The notes below the pieces were generated by a model. It was given only the letters and a program-made list of their open reading frames with translations, was not told the origin of the DNA and searched no databases. A stretch of DNA of 64,000 bases, from contig DASZVS010000010.1 of NCBI GenBank assembly GCA_035546975.1, positions 1 to 64,000 of the forward strand, in the 5' to 3' direction. The position numbers were made by a program, and so were the translations under genes. This document shows, piece by piece, positions 8,126 through 17,488 of this stretch. The number at the start of each line of letters is the position of its first letter. Position 1 is the stretch's first letter. The stretch comes from JARIHC01 sp035546975 (GTDB taxonomy: Bacteria; Patescibacteriota; Saccharimonadia; Saccharimonadales; UBA4665).

Positions 8126-8631
8126 GCCAGATGCGGAAAAGCATGCTTCAGACCATCCGTCACCTCATCTGGATGATCATTGATTAAATCGGCCACTTCC
8201 TGCTTTGAGAACCAGCGGAGCTCCTCGACCTCTTCGGGGTCGGGCGTGAACTGCCGTTTGGATCCTATGCGGGACTGATAGGTCTTATTGAATCTATTGA
8301 GAATTTTTTCACCTTGAACGCTCTCGGATCTGTAACTTTCTATCTCCTTCAAGGAAAGGTCGGCGAGCCCGGTCTCTTCGAGCGCTTCCCGCCGCGCCGC
8401 CACCGAATAAGTTTCGCCGAAGTCAACATGGCCCGCGGCTGAAGTGTCCCAGCAGCCCGGAAAGGTAGACATGGCCGCGCTCCGCTTCTGAAGCAGAAAC
8501 CGCCCATTCTCATCTTCTATGACGACCCTGGCGATGCGGTGCCATAGACCGTCCCGCTGAGCATCTTCCATGGTTCCGGACTTCAGCGGCCGGTCATTCT
8601 CATCGACAATCTGAATCGGCTTGGGGGCCAC
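8122..8631 (-). CDS. NUDIX hydrolase between recA and recX
   Basis: 169 residues. The NUDIX box starts at GHVDFGETYSV and continues ARREALEETGL, satisfying G-x5-E-x7-R-E-x2-E-E-x-G. The N-terminus (PIQIVDENDRPLKSGTMEDA then LWHRIARVVI) resembles the isopentenyl-diphosphate isomerase-like/YfcD subgroup of NUDIX proteins rather than MutT. It probably hydrolyses a nucleoside-diphosphate derivative; substrate unknown. It lies two bases after recA and overlaps recX, so it is in the same operon. Confidence 0.9.
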   Translation of the reverse strand: MAPKPIQIVDENDRPLKSGTMEDAQRDGLWHRIARVVIEDENGRFLLQKRSAAMSTFPGCWDTSAAGHVDFGETYSVAARREALEETGLADLSLKEIESYRSESVQGEKILNRFNKTYQSRIGSKRQFTPDPEEVEELRWFSKQEVADLINDHPDEVTDGLKHAFPHLA

Positions 8632-8633
8632 GG

Positions 8634-9662
8634 CTATTCCTTAGCAGCTTCAGCTTCGCGGACTTTTTTGGCTATTTCGTCTAGAACCTTAGGATTTTCC
8701 TCGAGGTATTTTTTGGCGGCTTCCCGGCCCTGGCCAATTTTTTCATTACTATAGGCATACCACGCACCAGACTTTTCGACGATATCATCGGCCGCAGCTA
8801 GGTCCAGTACGTCGCCAGACTTGCTAATCCCCTGGTTGTACATGATATCGAATTCAGCCTGGCGGAATGGCGGCGCAATTTTGTTCTTTACTACTTTTAC
8901 ACGCGTGCGGTTGCCAATGACTTCGTCGCCTTGTTTTATCTGGCCGATACGTCGGATATCCATGCGCACGCTCGAATAAAACTTCAGCGCATTGCCGCCA
9001 GTAGTCGTTTCCGGGTTACCGAACATGACGCCGATCTTCATGCGAATCTGGTTGATGAAAATGACAGTGACCTTGCTCCGGTTAATAACACCCGTGAGCT
9101 TGCGCAGCGCCTGGCTCATGAGGCGGGCCTGCAGGCCAGGCAAGCTATCGCCCATGTCGCCTTCAATTTCAGCCCGCGGTACTAGTGCGGCGACCGAGTC
9201 AACCACAATGAGGTCAACAGCATTTGAGCGAACCAGCGTTTCGGTAATTTCCAGCGCCTGCTCGCCGTTGTCCGGCTGGGACAACAATAAGTTCTCGATA
9301 TCCACACCGATCCGCTTGGCGTAAGCCGGATCGAGGGCATGCTCGGCGTCAATGAATGCGGCTGTGCCGCCATTTCTCTGCACTTCAGCTATCGCATGGA
9401 GCGTCAGTGTAGTTTTACCAGAGCTTTCAGGGCCGTAAATTTCCACGACTCGGCCTTTTGGAATGCCCCCGCCGAGTGCTAAATCCAGGCTCAAAGCCCC
9501 CGTAGAGATCGTCTCCACATTGGCCGTGTGAGCCTCGCCGAGCTTCATGATTGAACCTTTACCAAACTGCTTCTCTATGGTTTCGAGCGCCAAGCCGAGT
9601 GCTTTGGCCTTCCCTTCAGTTGCATTGGTTTTCGTTTCTTTTGTAGCTTTTGTATCTGCCAT
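8634..9662 (-). CDS. recA: RecA recombinase
   Basis: 342 residues, normal length. Walker A is GPESSGKTT (about 77-85). Walker B is DLIVVDSV, loop L1 is EGDMGDSL and loop L2 GNPETTTGG, all intact. It forms the strand-exchange filament needed for repair and for integrating DNA taken up through the type IV pilus/ComEC route encoded nearby. The ATG follows a strong GAGGAGG. I see no LexA-type palindrome upstream. Confidence 0.98.
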   Translation of the reverse strand: MADTKATKETKTNATEGKAKALGLALETIEKQFGKGSIMKLGEAHTANVETISTGALSLDLALGGGIPKGRVVEIYGPESSGKTTLTLHAIAEVQRNGGTAAFIDAEHALDPAYAKRIGVDIENLLLSQPDNGEQALEITETLVRSNAVDLIVVDSVAALVPRAEIEGDMGDSLPGLQARLMSQALRKLTGVINRSKVTVIFINQIRMKIGVMFGNPETTTGGNALKFYSSVRMDIRRIGQIKQGDEVIGNRTRVKVVKNKIAPPFRQAEFDIMYNQGISKSGDVLDLAAADDIVEKSGAWYAYSNEKIGQGREAAKKYLEENPKVLDEIAKKVREAEAAKE

Positions 9663-9813
9663 GGACCCTCCTCACAAGATCTGCTAATGCTGTTGCCAAC
9701 CCTTTAGTAATATTTTAGCACTATATACACGCGGCGTCTGCTTCGAAATTGCTATCGCTTAGTTCGTGGAAATTTTTAATATCTGTTAAAGATTTACGAG
9801 AAGCGTAAAAAGC

Positions 9814-9842
9814 TTCTGCTTTTCAAGGGTAACCACTATAAT
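9814..9842 (+). promoter_or_regulatory. Possible promoter of pilB
   Basis: The 240-bp divergent gap between recA and pilB contains a perfect TATAAT (9837-9842). The best -35 at 17 bp is TTCTGC, a weak match. The predicted leader is about 55 nt, with AAGGA before the pilB ATG. Confidence 0.4.
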
Positions 9843-9902
9843 AATGCAAAGGATGGGTGAACACAGGAACACAAAAACCACCAGACTTAAGGATGCGGTA
9901 CT

Positions 9903-11708
9903 ATGCGCATAGCAGACTCCTCGCTGGAAAAGTTGCTAACGGAGCATAAACGGCTCGGCGAAGACCGGCTTGCCGTCCTCAGAAAACAGGCCGTTGAAGA
10001 TAAAAGCTCGCTACAGGACGAGGTTGTTAAAAACAATCTGCTCAGCGAAAAAGACCTGACGCAGCTATATGCGGACGAAATTGAGGTCCCCTATGTGGAG
10101 TTGAATGCCCGGGATATCAAACACGACGTCCTAAAGCTGCTACCGGAACGTATCGCCCGGCAATACGGCGCAATTGTGTTTGCCGTCGACCCGAACGGCA
10201 CAAAGCTAGTCGCCATGGAAGACCCCGACGATATTCAGGCGCTTAACTTTTTGCAAAAACAACTTGGCAGCGACATAAAAGTGCACATTACCACGCACAG
10301 TTTGCTGCAAGCGGCGCTTGACCAATACCGCGGCAATATCAGCAGTGAGCTGACAAAAGTGATTGCCGACGACGATACGGCGGGAGAAGAGACCGGCGAG
10401 GTCGATGAGAAAGACCTGGCGGAAGATTCTCCGGTCGCCCAAACAGTCAACATTATCATCGAATACGGCATAAAAGCTGGCGCTAGTGATATTCACATTG
10501 AGCCGCGGGAAAATTACGTGGTTGTACGCTACCGCATAGACGGTCTTCTGCGCGAAGCAAATAAATTGCCGCGGCGGCTGCTTGGCGCATTGGTTAGCCG
10601 CATCAAAATTTTAAGTAACCTGAAAATTGATGAACACCGCGCACCCCAAGACGGCCGATTCAAAGTTAATGTGAATGGCCAGGTATACGCTCTGCGTGTT
10701 TCAACTCTGCCTATTCTCGACGGCGAAAAGGTGGCAATGCGTATACTTAACGAGTCAAGCAAGCCGCAAACTTTCACGGAGCTCGGCTTCTGGGGAGATG
10801 CTTTGAGCGACTTACAGCATGCCATCGTGCAACCGCATGGCATGGTTCTCGTGACTGGACCGACGGGATCGGGAAAATCAACAACACTGTTCAGCGTATT
10901 GAGCTCGCTTAACGCGCCGACGGTCAATATATCCACAGTTGAGGACCCGATCGAGTACCACATAGTCGGGGCTAACCAGACGCAGGTAAATGCCCTTGCC
11001 GGCATGACGTTTTCTAACGGCTTGCGGGCGCTCTTGCGCCAAGATCCGAACATTATCATGGTAGGAGAGGTTCGCGACACCGAGACAGCGGATTTAGCCG
11101 TTCAGGCAGCGCTTACCGGCCACCTCGTTTTCAGTACGTTGCACACCAACAACGCTGCTACCTGCTTGCCGCGCCTCCTAGATATGGGCGTTGAGCCGTT
11201 TCTGATTGCCAGCACGGTCCGCGTTATCATTGCCCAGCGCCTGGTGCGCAGGCTGTGCATGGATTGCCGCGAGTCATTCGCGCCGGACGTTGCCTCATTG
11301 AAACAGATTGATAAATCATTCAGCCTCAACGAGAACGGCGGTCTCAAGAAGATCCATGAACTGGAGTTATCGGCATTGCAAGGCGGCGTAGGCGCTGCTA
11401 CAAGCGACGGCGCTGACGACGGCAAACCAAGCAGTACGGAAACAAATATCACCCGGCTCTGGCGAGCACATGATAGCGGCTGCGAAAACTGCAACCATAC
11501 CGGCTACAAAGGACGGATTGGCATTTATGAAGTGCTCAATAATTCCGATGAAATCCAAAAAATGATTGTTAGCAACAATACCAGCGAAGATATCCAAAAG
11601 GCCGCCATACAAAACGGCATGATTACGATGCGCCTGGACGGCCTCGTAAAAGCCTTGCGTGGCCAAACAAGCATAGAAGAGGTGCTGCGCGTTACCTCAC
11701 AGGAATAG
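9903..11708 (+). CDS. pilB: PilB, type IV pilus extension ATPase
   Basis: 601 residues. The N-terminal MshEN-like domain (about 1-140) precedes a GspE/PulE ATPase with Walker A GPTGSGKST (about 319-327). The Asp box and Walker B read PNIIMVGEVRDTE (about 382-394), followed by the His box TGHLVFSTLHTN. The C-terminal zinc knuckle CMDC (about 452) and CENC (about 526) bracket an insertion of about 65 residues rich in Gly/Ala/Asp. It powers pilin polymerisation at the inner face of the membrane. First gene of the pilus locus; pilC follows 11 bases later. No retraction ATPase pilT is present in the window. Confidence 0.97.
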   Translation: MRIADSSLEKLLTEHKRLGEDRLAVLRKQAVEDKSSLQDEVVKNNLLSEKDLTQLYADEIEVPYVELNARDIKHDVLKLLPERIARQYGAIVFAVDPNGTKLVAMEDPDDIQALNFLQKQLGSDIKVHITTHSLLQAALDQYRGNISSELTKVIADDDTAGEETGEVDEKDLAEDSPVAQTVNIIIEYGIKAGASDIHIEPRENYVVVRYRIDGLLREANKLPRRLLGALVSRIKILSNLKIDEHRAPQDGRFKVNVNGQVYALRVSTLPILDGEKVAMRILNESSKPQTFTELGFWGDALSDLQHAIVQPHGMVLVTGPTGSGKSTTLFSVLSSLNAPTVNISTVEDPIEYHIVGANQTQVNALAGMTFSNGLRALLRQDPNIIMVGEVRDTETADLAVQAALTGHLVFSTLHTNNAATCLPRLLDMGVEPFLIASTVRVIIAQRLVRRLCMDCRESFAPDVASLKQIDKSFSLNENGGLKKIHELELSALQGGVGAATSDGADDGKPSSTETNITRLWRAHDSGCENCNHTGYKGRIGIYEVLNNSDEIQKMIVSNNTSEDIQKAAIQNGMITMRLDGLVKALRGQTSIEEVLRVTSQE

Positions 11709-11719
11709 AATAATAGCCT

Positions 11720-12988
11720 ATGAAATTTTCATATAAAGCAGTCGACCGGTCAGGCGCCATGGTAAGCGGCAGCGCTGAAGCCGCTTCTAAGCAGGCTCTC
11801 CTCGGTATGCTACACCGGCAAGGCGTACAGCCGGTAATCATTGAAGTTGATAAAGGTAAGGGTTGGCTCGGATCGCTGTTCGGGCCAAAAAAGAAGGTCA
11901 AACTGAATGATCTTGTCGTTTTTACCCGCCAGCTCTCTACTATGATTTCGGCCGGCGTACCCCTAGCGCGATCACTTTCGGCCCTGCAAGGAGACGCCAC
12001 AAATCCTTATATGCGCGAAGTACTGGCCGGCATTACGAAAGATGTCGAGAGCGGCATGCCGCTCGGAGACGCTTTTGCGAAATACCCGAATGTTTTTTCC
12101 GATGTATATGTCAACATGGTACGTGCTGGCGAAGAAGGCGGTATTCTTGACAAAATTTTGAAGCGTCTGGCTACGCAAGTGGAAATGGACGCCAGCATAC
12201 GCAAAAAAATCCTCAGCGCCATGATGTATCCGACGGTTATTTTGTCGATAACGGTTATTGCTTTCTTCGGCATTATGCTGTTTATCGTACCGAAACTGAA
12301 AGTTATTATGGTCAGTCTCGGCGGGCCGAACGCCCAGTTGCCCGTATACACTAGAGTGCTACTCAGTTTCAGCGACTTTTGTTCCCGCCCTACTATATTG
12401 GGGCATACGCATCTTCCGGTTATTGAGAAGATTCCAAACCTAGTACTATTTGTCATACTTGCTGCCATTGGCGCTGTTTACCTGATCCGCTATATCCGCA
12501 CACCCTCGGGTCAGTACAAGTTTCACGCTCTCCTGCTCCGCTTGCCAGTAGTTAAAATAATTGTCTTGAAAATAGCTATTGCGCGCTTTGCACGAACCTT
12601 TGCCTCATTGATGGGAGCTGGCGTGAGCGTTTTGGATTCACTCGATGTGACTGCTGCAGCACTCGGCAATAAAGTCATCGAGAGCGAGCTTCGCGCGGCA
12701 GCCGAAGAAGTGAAAAACGGTAAACCACTCAGCCAACCTTTGAGCCACAGCAAGCACTTCCCGCCGATCGTTTCCCAGATGCTGCTTGTCGGCGAAGAAA
12801 CCGGCCAGATTGACGGCGTACTTGTTAAAATTGCCGATTTCTATGAAGAAGAAGTCACCGTAATGATTGACGGTTTGGCCGCCATTATCGAGCCGATTAT
12901 GATCATAATCCTCGGGGCGGGCGTCGGCCTGATCGCCGCTTCCGTCATGGGACCGATCGCAAACCTCAGTAAAAATGTCGGGAATTAG
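11720..12988 (+). CDS. pilC: PilC, type IV pilus inner-membrane platform protein
   Basis: 422 residues with two GspF domains (about 70-195 and 275-400) and three predicted membrane segments. Motifs FTRQLSTMISAGVPLARSL and ARTFASLMGAGVSVLDSL are the repeated GspF signatures. The N-terminus YKAVDRSGAMVSGSAEA is typical. It anchors PilB and passes pilin into the growing fibre. Cotranscribed with pilB. Confidence 0.97.
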   Translation: MKFSYKAVDRSGAMVSGSAEAASKQALLGMLHRQGVQPVIIEVDKGKGWLGSLFGPKKKVKLNDLVVFTRQLSTMISAGVPLARSLSALQGDATNPYMREVLAGITKDVESGMPLGDAFAKYPNVFSDVYVNMVRAGEEGGILDKILKRLATQVEMDASIRKKILSAMMYPTVILSITVIAFFGIMLFIVPKLKVIMVSLGGPNAQLPVYTRVLLSFSDFCSRPTILGHTHLPVIEKIPNLVLFVILAAIGAVYLIRYIRTPSGQYKFHALLLRLPVVKIIVLKIAIARFARTFASLMGAGVSVLDSLDVTAAALGNKVIESELRAAAEEVKNGKPLSQPLSHSKHFPPIVSQMLLVGEETGQIDGVLVKIADFYEEEVTVMIDGLAAIIEPIMIIILGAGVGLIAASVMGPIANLSKNVGN

Positions 12989-12991
12989 TCT

Positions 12992-13012
12992 GGCGGGCGC
13001 TGCCCGCCCTTT
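12992..13012 (+). terminator. GC hairpin after pilC
   Basis: GGCGGGC-gct-GCCCGCC is followed only by CTTTC, so it has a strong stem but a poor U tract. It may attenuate rather than stop transcription from pilBC into the pilin gene, which has its own promoter. Confidence 0.45.
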
Positions 13013-13046
13013 CGAACCTACTTCTTACGGTTTTCCACAAAAATAG

Positions 13047-13074
13047 TTGACGATATACCGTTTATGGTTATAAT
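13047..13074 (+). promoter_or_regulatory. Strong promoter of the major pilin gene
   Basis: TTGACG and TATAAT are separated by 16 bp. This separates the abundant pilin from pilBC and gives a leader of about 77 nt before the ATG at 13158. Confidence 0.75.
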
Positions 13075-13157
13075 CATTCTCAGATAGTTGAATCTGTTTG
13101 TTCGGCCGATTCAAAGATCACTAATTAAAATAAATCAACAAGAAGGGTGGGTCCTCA

Positions 13158-13664
13158 ATGATCTCTCTTAAAAAACGTAACCTAGGCAGCAAGGGTTTCA
13201 CCATTGTCGAACTCTTGATCGTCATCGTTGTTATCGGCATCTTGGCACTGCTCGTTATCACAACCTATAGCGGTATCCAAGCTAAAGCCCGTAACTCCAA
13301 ACGGCAAACTGATATCCAATCTGTCCAGACGCAACTGGAAGCATTCTTCAGCCAGAACGGCTACTATCCAAGCCTGGCTGATATGACGCAAGGCACCAGC
13401 GCAACCAGCAATGCCGACGCTACATGGATCTCTTCCAACATGAAGAGTCTCGACCAGACCGCTTTGACGGACCCGTCTAATCCGGACAGCAGCAAGCAGC
13501 TTAAGGATACTCCTCAGGCTAAGTGGTATGCATACCAGGTCACCGACAGCAGCGGCAACAGCTGTGAAAGCGATGACACTACTTGTGCGAAGTATACGCT
13601 GACCGCTACCTACGAAGGCACGGTGAACGGCCAGAGCACATACGTTAAGACAAACTTAGACTAA
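13158..13664 (+). CDS. Type IV major pilin candidate
   Basis: 168 residues. The prepilin peptidase site is SKG/FTIVELLIVI with Glu at mature position 5. A hydrophobic assembly helix follows (about 15-37) and then an amphipathic continuation (KARNSKRQTDIQSVQTQLE) and a small globular head with a Cys pair (CESDDTTC). Its own strong promoter and terminator suggest high, independent expression, as expected for the main fibre subunit; that role is inference. The short N-terminal leader MISLKKRNLGSKG is positively charged. Confidence 0.9.
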   Translation: MISLKKRNLGSKGFTIVELLIVIVVIGILALLVITTYSGIQAKARNSKRQTDIQSVQTQLEAFFSQNGYYPSLADMTQGTSATSNADATWISSNMKSLDQTALTDPSNPDSSKQLKDTPQAKWYAYQVTDSSGNSCESDDTTCAKYTLTATYEGTVNGQSTYVKTNLD

Positions 13665-13681
13665 TAACAGCAATCTAAGGC

Positions 13682-13713
13682 AAAACCCACGCCCAAAAAC
13701 GGGCGTGGGTTTT
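13682..13713 (+). terminator. Rho-independent terminator of the pilin gene
   Basis: A perfect 13-bp stem (AAAACCCACGCCC with GGGCGTGGGTTTT) has a six-base loop and a T run in the distal arm. Confidence 0.9.
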
Positions 13714-13717
13714 ATAG

Positions 13718-13748
13718 TTGCAGGTGTTATACCTCTATACTTTATAAT
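13718..13748 (+). promoter_or_regulatory. Promoter of the minor pilin operon
   Basis: TATAAT (13743-13748) lies five nt before the ATG at 13754, with TTGCAG 19 bp upstream. The start site would fall at or next to the ATG, so the mRNA may be leaderless. Confidence 0.45.
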
Positions 13749-13753
13749 AAAGC

Positions 13754-14158
13754 ATGAGCATGATAAGAGATACGTCGGGCTCTGCCGGCTTTACCCTGGT
13801 TGAACTATTGGTAACCATTGCCGTCATCGGTATCGCGGCTGGTTCAATTGCTACTATTTTCGTGAGTATTCAAAACATTCAACATCAGACTATTTATGCC
13901 GATACGGCCACCAGGGAAGCGCAACGTGAAGTTGAAACCCTCCGTAACGATAACTATTCGACACTGACGCCGGGACAGACTATTGATTTCACCAGCTCGC
14001 TGCCTTCCAGCCTTCCGGGGGCCAGTGGCACTGTCCAGGTTAGCCAACCGGCTACTGATCTGCGCCGTGTAGACGTAACGGTTAATTATAAAGCCGGGGG
14101 CGGCCAGCGTACCGTGACCTTAAGTTCGCTTATCGGCGTTATAGGGATTACACAATGA
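13754..14158 (+). CDS. Minor pilin / pseudopilin 1
   Basis: 134 residues. The prepilin site is SAG/FTLVELLVTI with the conserved Glu5, then a hydrophobic helix and a small beta-rich head (DLRRVDVTVNYKAGGGQRTV) like GspI/PilV-type minor pilins that prime fibre assembly. A second ATG two codons downstream is also possible. Its stop overlaps the next gene by four bases, so the three minor pilins form a coupled operon. Confidence 0.88.
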   Translation: MSMIRDTSGSAGFTLVELLVTIAVIGIAAGSIATIFVSIQNIQHQTIYADTATREAQREVETLRNDNYSTLTPGQTIDFTSSLPSSLPGASGTVQVSQPATDLRRVDVTVNYKAGGGQRTVTLSSLIGVIGITQ

Positions 14159-14817
14159 AAAAGTTAGCTAATGACGGTTTCACCCTGGTTGAAGCGCTCG
14201 TGTCGCTAGTGGTTACTACGATAGTGGTATTGATACTTACTAATTACATGCTCGCCAATGTGCAGCAGACGGCGCTCACCAGCGACCGGGATACGCTCAC
14301 CAAAGAAATAGAGCAAAGCCTGGACCTGGTAACAAAAGATGTGCGGCTGAGCGCCAATGCTGACCAAACTAACCGCTGGCCGGACAACAACGGGCCGGGC
14401 GGCAACCAATACGGATGGCAATCGAACGGCTCTACGCTCGTTCTGGCTACAGCGGCAACTGATAAATCGGGTAATATTATATTTTCCGACCCAAAAAACT
14501 ACATTACAGAGAAAAATAATATTGTTTACTTTGTACAAAATGGCACACTTTATAAACGCATCATCGCCGATCCGGTAAGCGGTAATAACGCCCAAACCAC
14601 TTGCCCGGCAGCTAAAGCGAGCAGCACCTGCCCAGCCGATACTGAACTTCTCCACAATGTTACTGCTTTCGGCGTAACCTACTTAAACGGTGAAAACCAG
14701 ACTGTTTCGCCGACGGATGCCCGGTCGGTGGAAATTCACGTTACGGCTTCAGAGAGCGCTTTCAAGCAGCCGGTATCCGTCGACTACACAACGAGAATGG
14801 TATTTAGAAATGATTAG
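14155..14817 (+). CDS. Minor pilin / pseudopilin 2 (PilW/GspJ-like)
   Basis: 220 residues. The short leader MKKLANDG precedes FTLVEALVSLVV, with Glu5. The sequence TKEIEQSLDLVTKDVRLSA after the helix is typical of PilW/GspJ-type minor pilins. Two cysteines (TTCPAAKASSTCPA) may form a disulphide. The start overlaps the previous stop (ATGA) and its end overlaps the next gene by eight bases. Confidence 0.87.
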   Translation: MKKLANDGFTLVEALVSLVVTTIVVLILTNYMLANVQQTALTSDRDTLTKEIEQSLDLVTKDVRLSANADQTNRWPDNNGPGGNQYGWQSNGSTLVLATAATDKSGNIIFSDPKNYITEKNNIVYFVQNGTLYKRIIADPVSGNNAQTTCPAAKASSTCPADTELLHNVTAFGVTYLNGENQTVSPTDARSVEIHVTASESAFKQPVSVDYTTRMVFRND

Positions 14818-16264
14818 TAAATTACTTTCCCATTTGCAGCAGCCGCGCCAAGCAGAAGAGCCCGAACAAGGTTTGGTACTTATTAGCGTTGTGCTTGCCT
14901 TAACGGCCCTGATGATTGTCGGCTTTGCTCTGCTGAGCTCCACGGCCAGCCAATCCCTGTTGACGAGTAATGATACGTACTCGGCCAATGCGCTCTACGT
15001 AGCCGAAGCCGGCGTTGAACAATCCTTGCAACAGCTAAATGTCAGCGACAGTTTTAGCGGCTACCCTACCCCGCAGCAGTTTTTCAATAACCAAACACAG
15101 GGAGTCGGCACTTTTACGACCACCGTTACCAATGATCCGAGCGACAGCAATGCCCGGATTATAACTTCCACAGGAAAAGTCTACCGGTATCACAATGCCT
15201 CTAGCCCCGTCAGCACCAAAATAGTCCGGGTTACGGCCGTAGGCACCAGCTCGCAGGGCTATTCGGTACAGTCTGGGCCTGGCGGCTTAATTCTCGGCGG
15301 CAGCGCAGCCATCACAAACTCATCTGTATATGTCGGCGGGACCATCACTATGACGGGCGCCGCGCATATTGGCACGACTAGCCAGCCGCTGACAGTAGAT
15401 GTAGGTAATTATGCCTGCGTAAATGGCGGCACGTATCCCGCGCTTTGTTCCGGGACGCAGCCGATCAGCCTGGCATGGAGCACATACATTTACGGCTCAG
15501 TATGCGCCACCGGTCAGACGTCTGTGGGGCCGGGCGGCAATGAGATTCAGGGTGGCAACGGCGGCTCCGGGCTTGAGCCGAACTGCACTGCACCGCCTGC
15601 CAGTCCGCCTACGTATGACCGCAGTGCCCAGATTGCCGCCGTAACAACCACTAAGGCCAGCAATGACAGTTCCGTCGATTGCACGCAATATCTCAATAAT
15701 GGCCAAGGCTTTAACCGTACTTGGCCGGCGAACCTGGAAATCACCGGCAATATCGACATAGGCAGCAGCTGTAACCTTGTCATTACCGGCAATGTATACA
15801 TCACTGGCAATTTAACAATTGATGGCGCAGCTAAAATCACGGTAGCAAACAGCGTGGGGACAACCCGTCCGGTTATTCTGGTGGATGGCACCATCAATGT
15901 TGGCGGCTCCGCCCAAGTGGTCGCCAATTCATCGGGCACCGGCTTGGAGTTGATCAGTTTCTGTAGCAAGACCAGCAGCAGGGCTAATTGTACCGATCCT
16001 AGCACTCTCACTGGCACCGCCCTGCAAGCCTCCTCTGCTATATCCACAGTCACCGTGGGCGGAGCCGCCAAAGTTCCCGGCGTGATCTTCGATGCCTACT
16101 GGGGAAAGGTTACACTCGGCGGCAGCGGCAACATGGGATCGGCCATTGGCCAAACTATCGATATGAGCGGCGCCGGCACAATTACTTTTGGCACCACCTT
16201 ATCATCAGGGGCTAGGACTTGGACAATTTCAAGTTATCAAGAAGGGTTTCCCTATCAATATTGA
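14810..16264 (+). CDS. Large PilX-like pilus-associated protein
   Basis: Start set at the ATG at 14810 (MISKLLSHLQQ), giving 484 residues; the frame is open further upstream but only inside the previous gene. It has the PilX-type N-terminus GLVLISVVLALTALMIVGFALLSS and the AEAG element (YVAEAGVEQSL). There is no G/F prepilin cleavage site. The remaining 400 residues are Gly/Ser/Thr-rich beta repeats (ITGNVYITGNLTIDGAAKI and similar), like a beta-helix or bactofilin-type solenoid, with several Cys. It may be a tip adhesin or minor component; role inferred. Confidence 0.8.
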   Translation: MISKLLSHLQQPRQAEEPEQGLVLISVVLALTALMIVGFALLSSTASQSLLTSNDTYSANALYVAEAGVEQSLQQLNVSDSFSGYPTPQQFFNNQTQGVGTFTTTVTNDPSDSNARIITSTGKVYRYHNASSPVSTKIVRVTAVGTSSQGYSVQSGPGGLILGGSAAITNSSVYVGGTITMTGAAHIGTTSQPLTVDVGNYACVNGGTYPALCSGTQPISLAWSTYIYGSVCATGQTSVGPGGNEIQGGNGGSGLEPNCTAPPASPPTYDRSAQIAAVTTTKASNDSSVDCTQYLNNGQGFNRTWPANLEITGNIDIGSSCNLVITGNVYITGNLTIDGAAKITVANSVGTTRPVILVDGTINVGGSAQVVANSSGTGLELISFCSKTSSRANCTDPSTLTGTALQASSAISTVTVGGAAKVPGVIFDAYWGKVTLGGSGNMGSAIGQTIDMSGAGTITFGTTLSSGARTWTISSYQEGFPYQY

Positions 16265-16296
16265 CGCCTAGGACATAGGCGAATGCCGGCTACCGA

Positions 16297-16305
16297 TGGT
16301 ATAAT
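16297..16305 (+). promoter_or_regulatory. Extended -10 upstream of pilM
   Basis: TGGTATAAT is an extended -10 with no good -35. A weak hairpin (CGCCTA/TAGGCG, 16265-16281) precedes it. The predicted leader is about 80 nt. Confidence 0.4.
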
Positions 16306-16390
16306 TACTCGTGATATCCGGAGCCTGGGTGGGCAGCTCACATGAAAACAACGAAGCAATATATAACCAGAAAAACACAGGGAGCAAACG

Positions 16391-17488
16391 GTGAATAATG
16401 CACGCACGCCTCTGTTTTTTCATGATAAACCACTTTTTGGCTTGGAAATCGGCCACGGCTCCTTGAAAGTTATGCAACTTGCTGAACCGCCCAAGCGTAC
16501 ACCCGCTTCCGGTTATGCTCCGAGAATCCTAGGGTACGGTGCTACCATTTTTGACAAAAGCGCCCTGCACGACGGCGCCATTATTAAGCCTGAATTAGTA
16601 GCTCAGGCGGCCCTCGACATGTTCAACCATAAACTGGTTGGTGACATCACGACGCGGCGGGTTGCCATTGCCATTCCAGCATACCGGACATTCACACGGG
16701 CACTGCATCTGCCCAAGTTAAAGCAAAAAGAACTGGATGAAGCCGTTGAATTGGAAGCCGAGCAATACATTTCACTGCCCCTCGAGGACTTGTATCATGA
16801 TTATGAGATTATTAAACGAACCGACGACGCAAACGAACTGTTTACAGTTGCGACGCCGAAAGCCATTGTTGATTCATACCTCGAACTGGCAGCAGTCCTA
16901 GGATTGCAGGCAGTGCTGATAGAACCGTCGCTCGCATCGCTGGGACGACTGTTTTCGCTCGATGATCTCAGCGATACGCCGGCTATTATTATTAATTTTG
17001 GATCCGTTTCTTCGGACATAAGTATTTTTGACAAGCACTTGCTTGTAACGGGCGCGGTGCAAGCCGGCGGCGAAGATTTTACCGAGACAATTAAAACAAA
17101 GCTTGAAATCCCCCTGGCAGAAGCGGCACACATAAAAACCCAATACGGCCTAAGCGTCAGTAAAAATCAGACAAAAATTCGGGAGGCCTTGGAGCCGATC
17201 TTGCAAGAAGTAGTACGAGAAATCCGCCGCATGATTAGATACTACGAGGAACGTTATGGCACCAGCAGGCCTATCACCCAAGTTATTACGCTTGGCGGCG
17301 GAGCTAATATGCCGGGTCTAGACGAGTATTTAACGGAAACGCTTCATATGCCTGTCCGGCCCAGCGATCCCTGGCAGTATTTTAATTACGATGGCTTGCA
17401 GCCACCGGATACGGCTGATAGACCTATGTACTCCACGGCAGCGGGATTGAGCCTAGCAAAACCTCAGGAGTTATTCCGCCATGATTAA
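16391..17488 (+). CDS. pilM: PilM, actin-like type IV pilus assembly protein
   Basis: 365 residues from a GTG start preceded by GGGAG. ASKHA/actin-like features include LFGLEIGHGSLKVMQL near the N-terminus, the phosphate-2 region AIIINFGSVSSDISIF and LGGGANMPGLDEYL (adenosine motif). Cytoplasmic PilM binds the PilN N-terminus and links PilB to the membrane complex. It overlaps pilN by eight bases. Confidence 0.95.
   Translation: MNNARTPLFFHDKPLFGLEIGHGSLKVMQLAEPPKRTPASGYAPRILGYGATIFDKSALHDGAIIKPELVAQAALDMFNHKLVGDITTRRVAIAIPAYRTFTRALHLPKLKQKELDEAVELEAEQYISLPLEDLYHDYEIIKRTDDANELFTVATPKAIVDSYLELAAVLGLQAVLIEPSLASLGRLFSLDDLSDTPAIIINFGSVSSDISIFDKHLLVTGAVQAGGEDFTETIKTKLEIPLAEAAHIKTQYGLSVSKNQTKIREALEPILQEVVREIRRMIRYYEERYGTSRPITQVITLGGGANMPGLDEYLTETLHMPVRPSDPWQYFNYDGLQPPDTADRPMYSTAAGLSLAKPQELFRHD

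Noticed and set aside
9663..9760. LexA/SOS box upstream of recA
   Set aside because: No Gram-positive or Gram-negative LexA palindrome is visible between recA and pilB.
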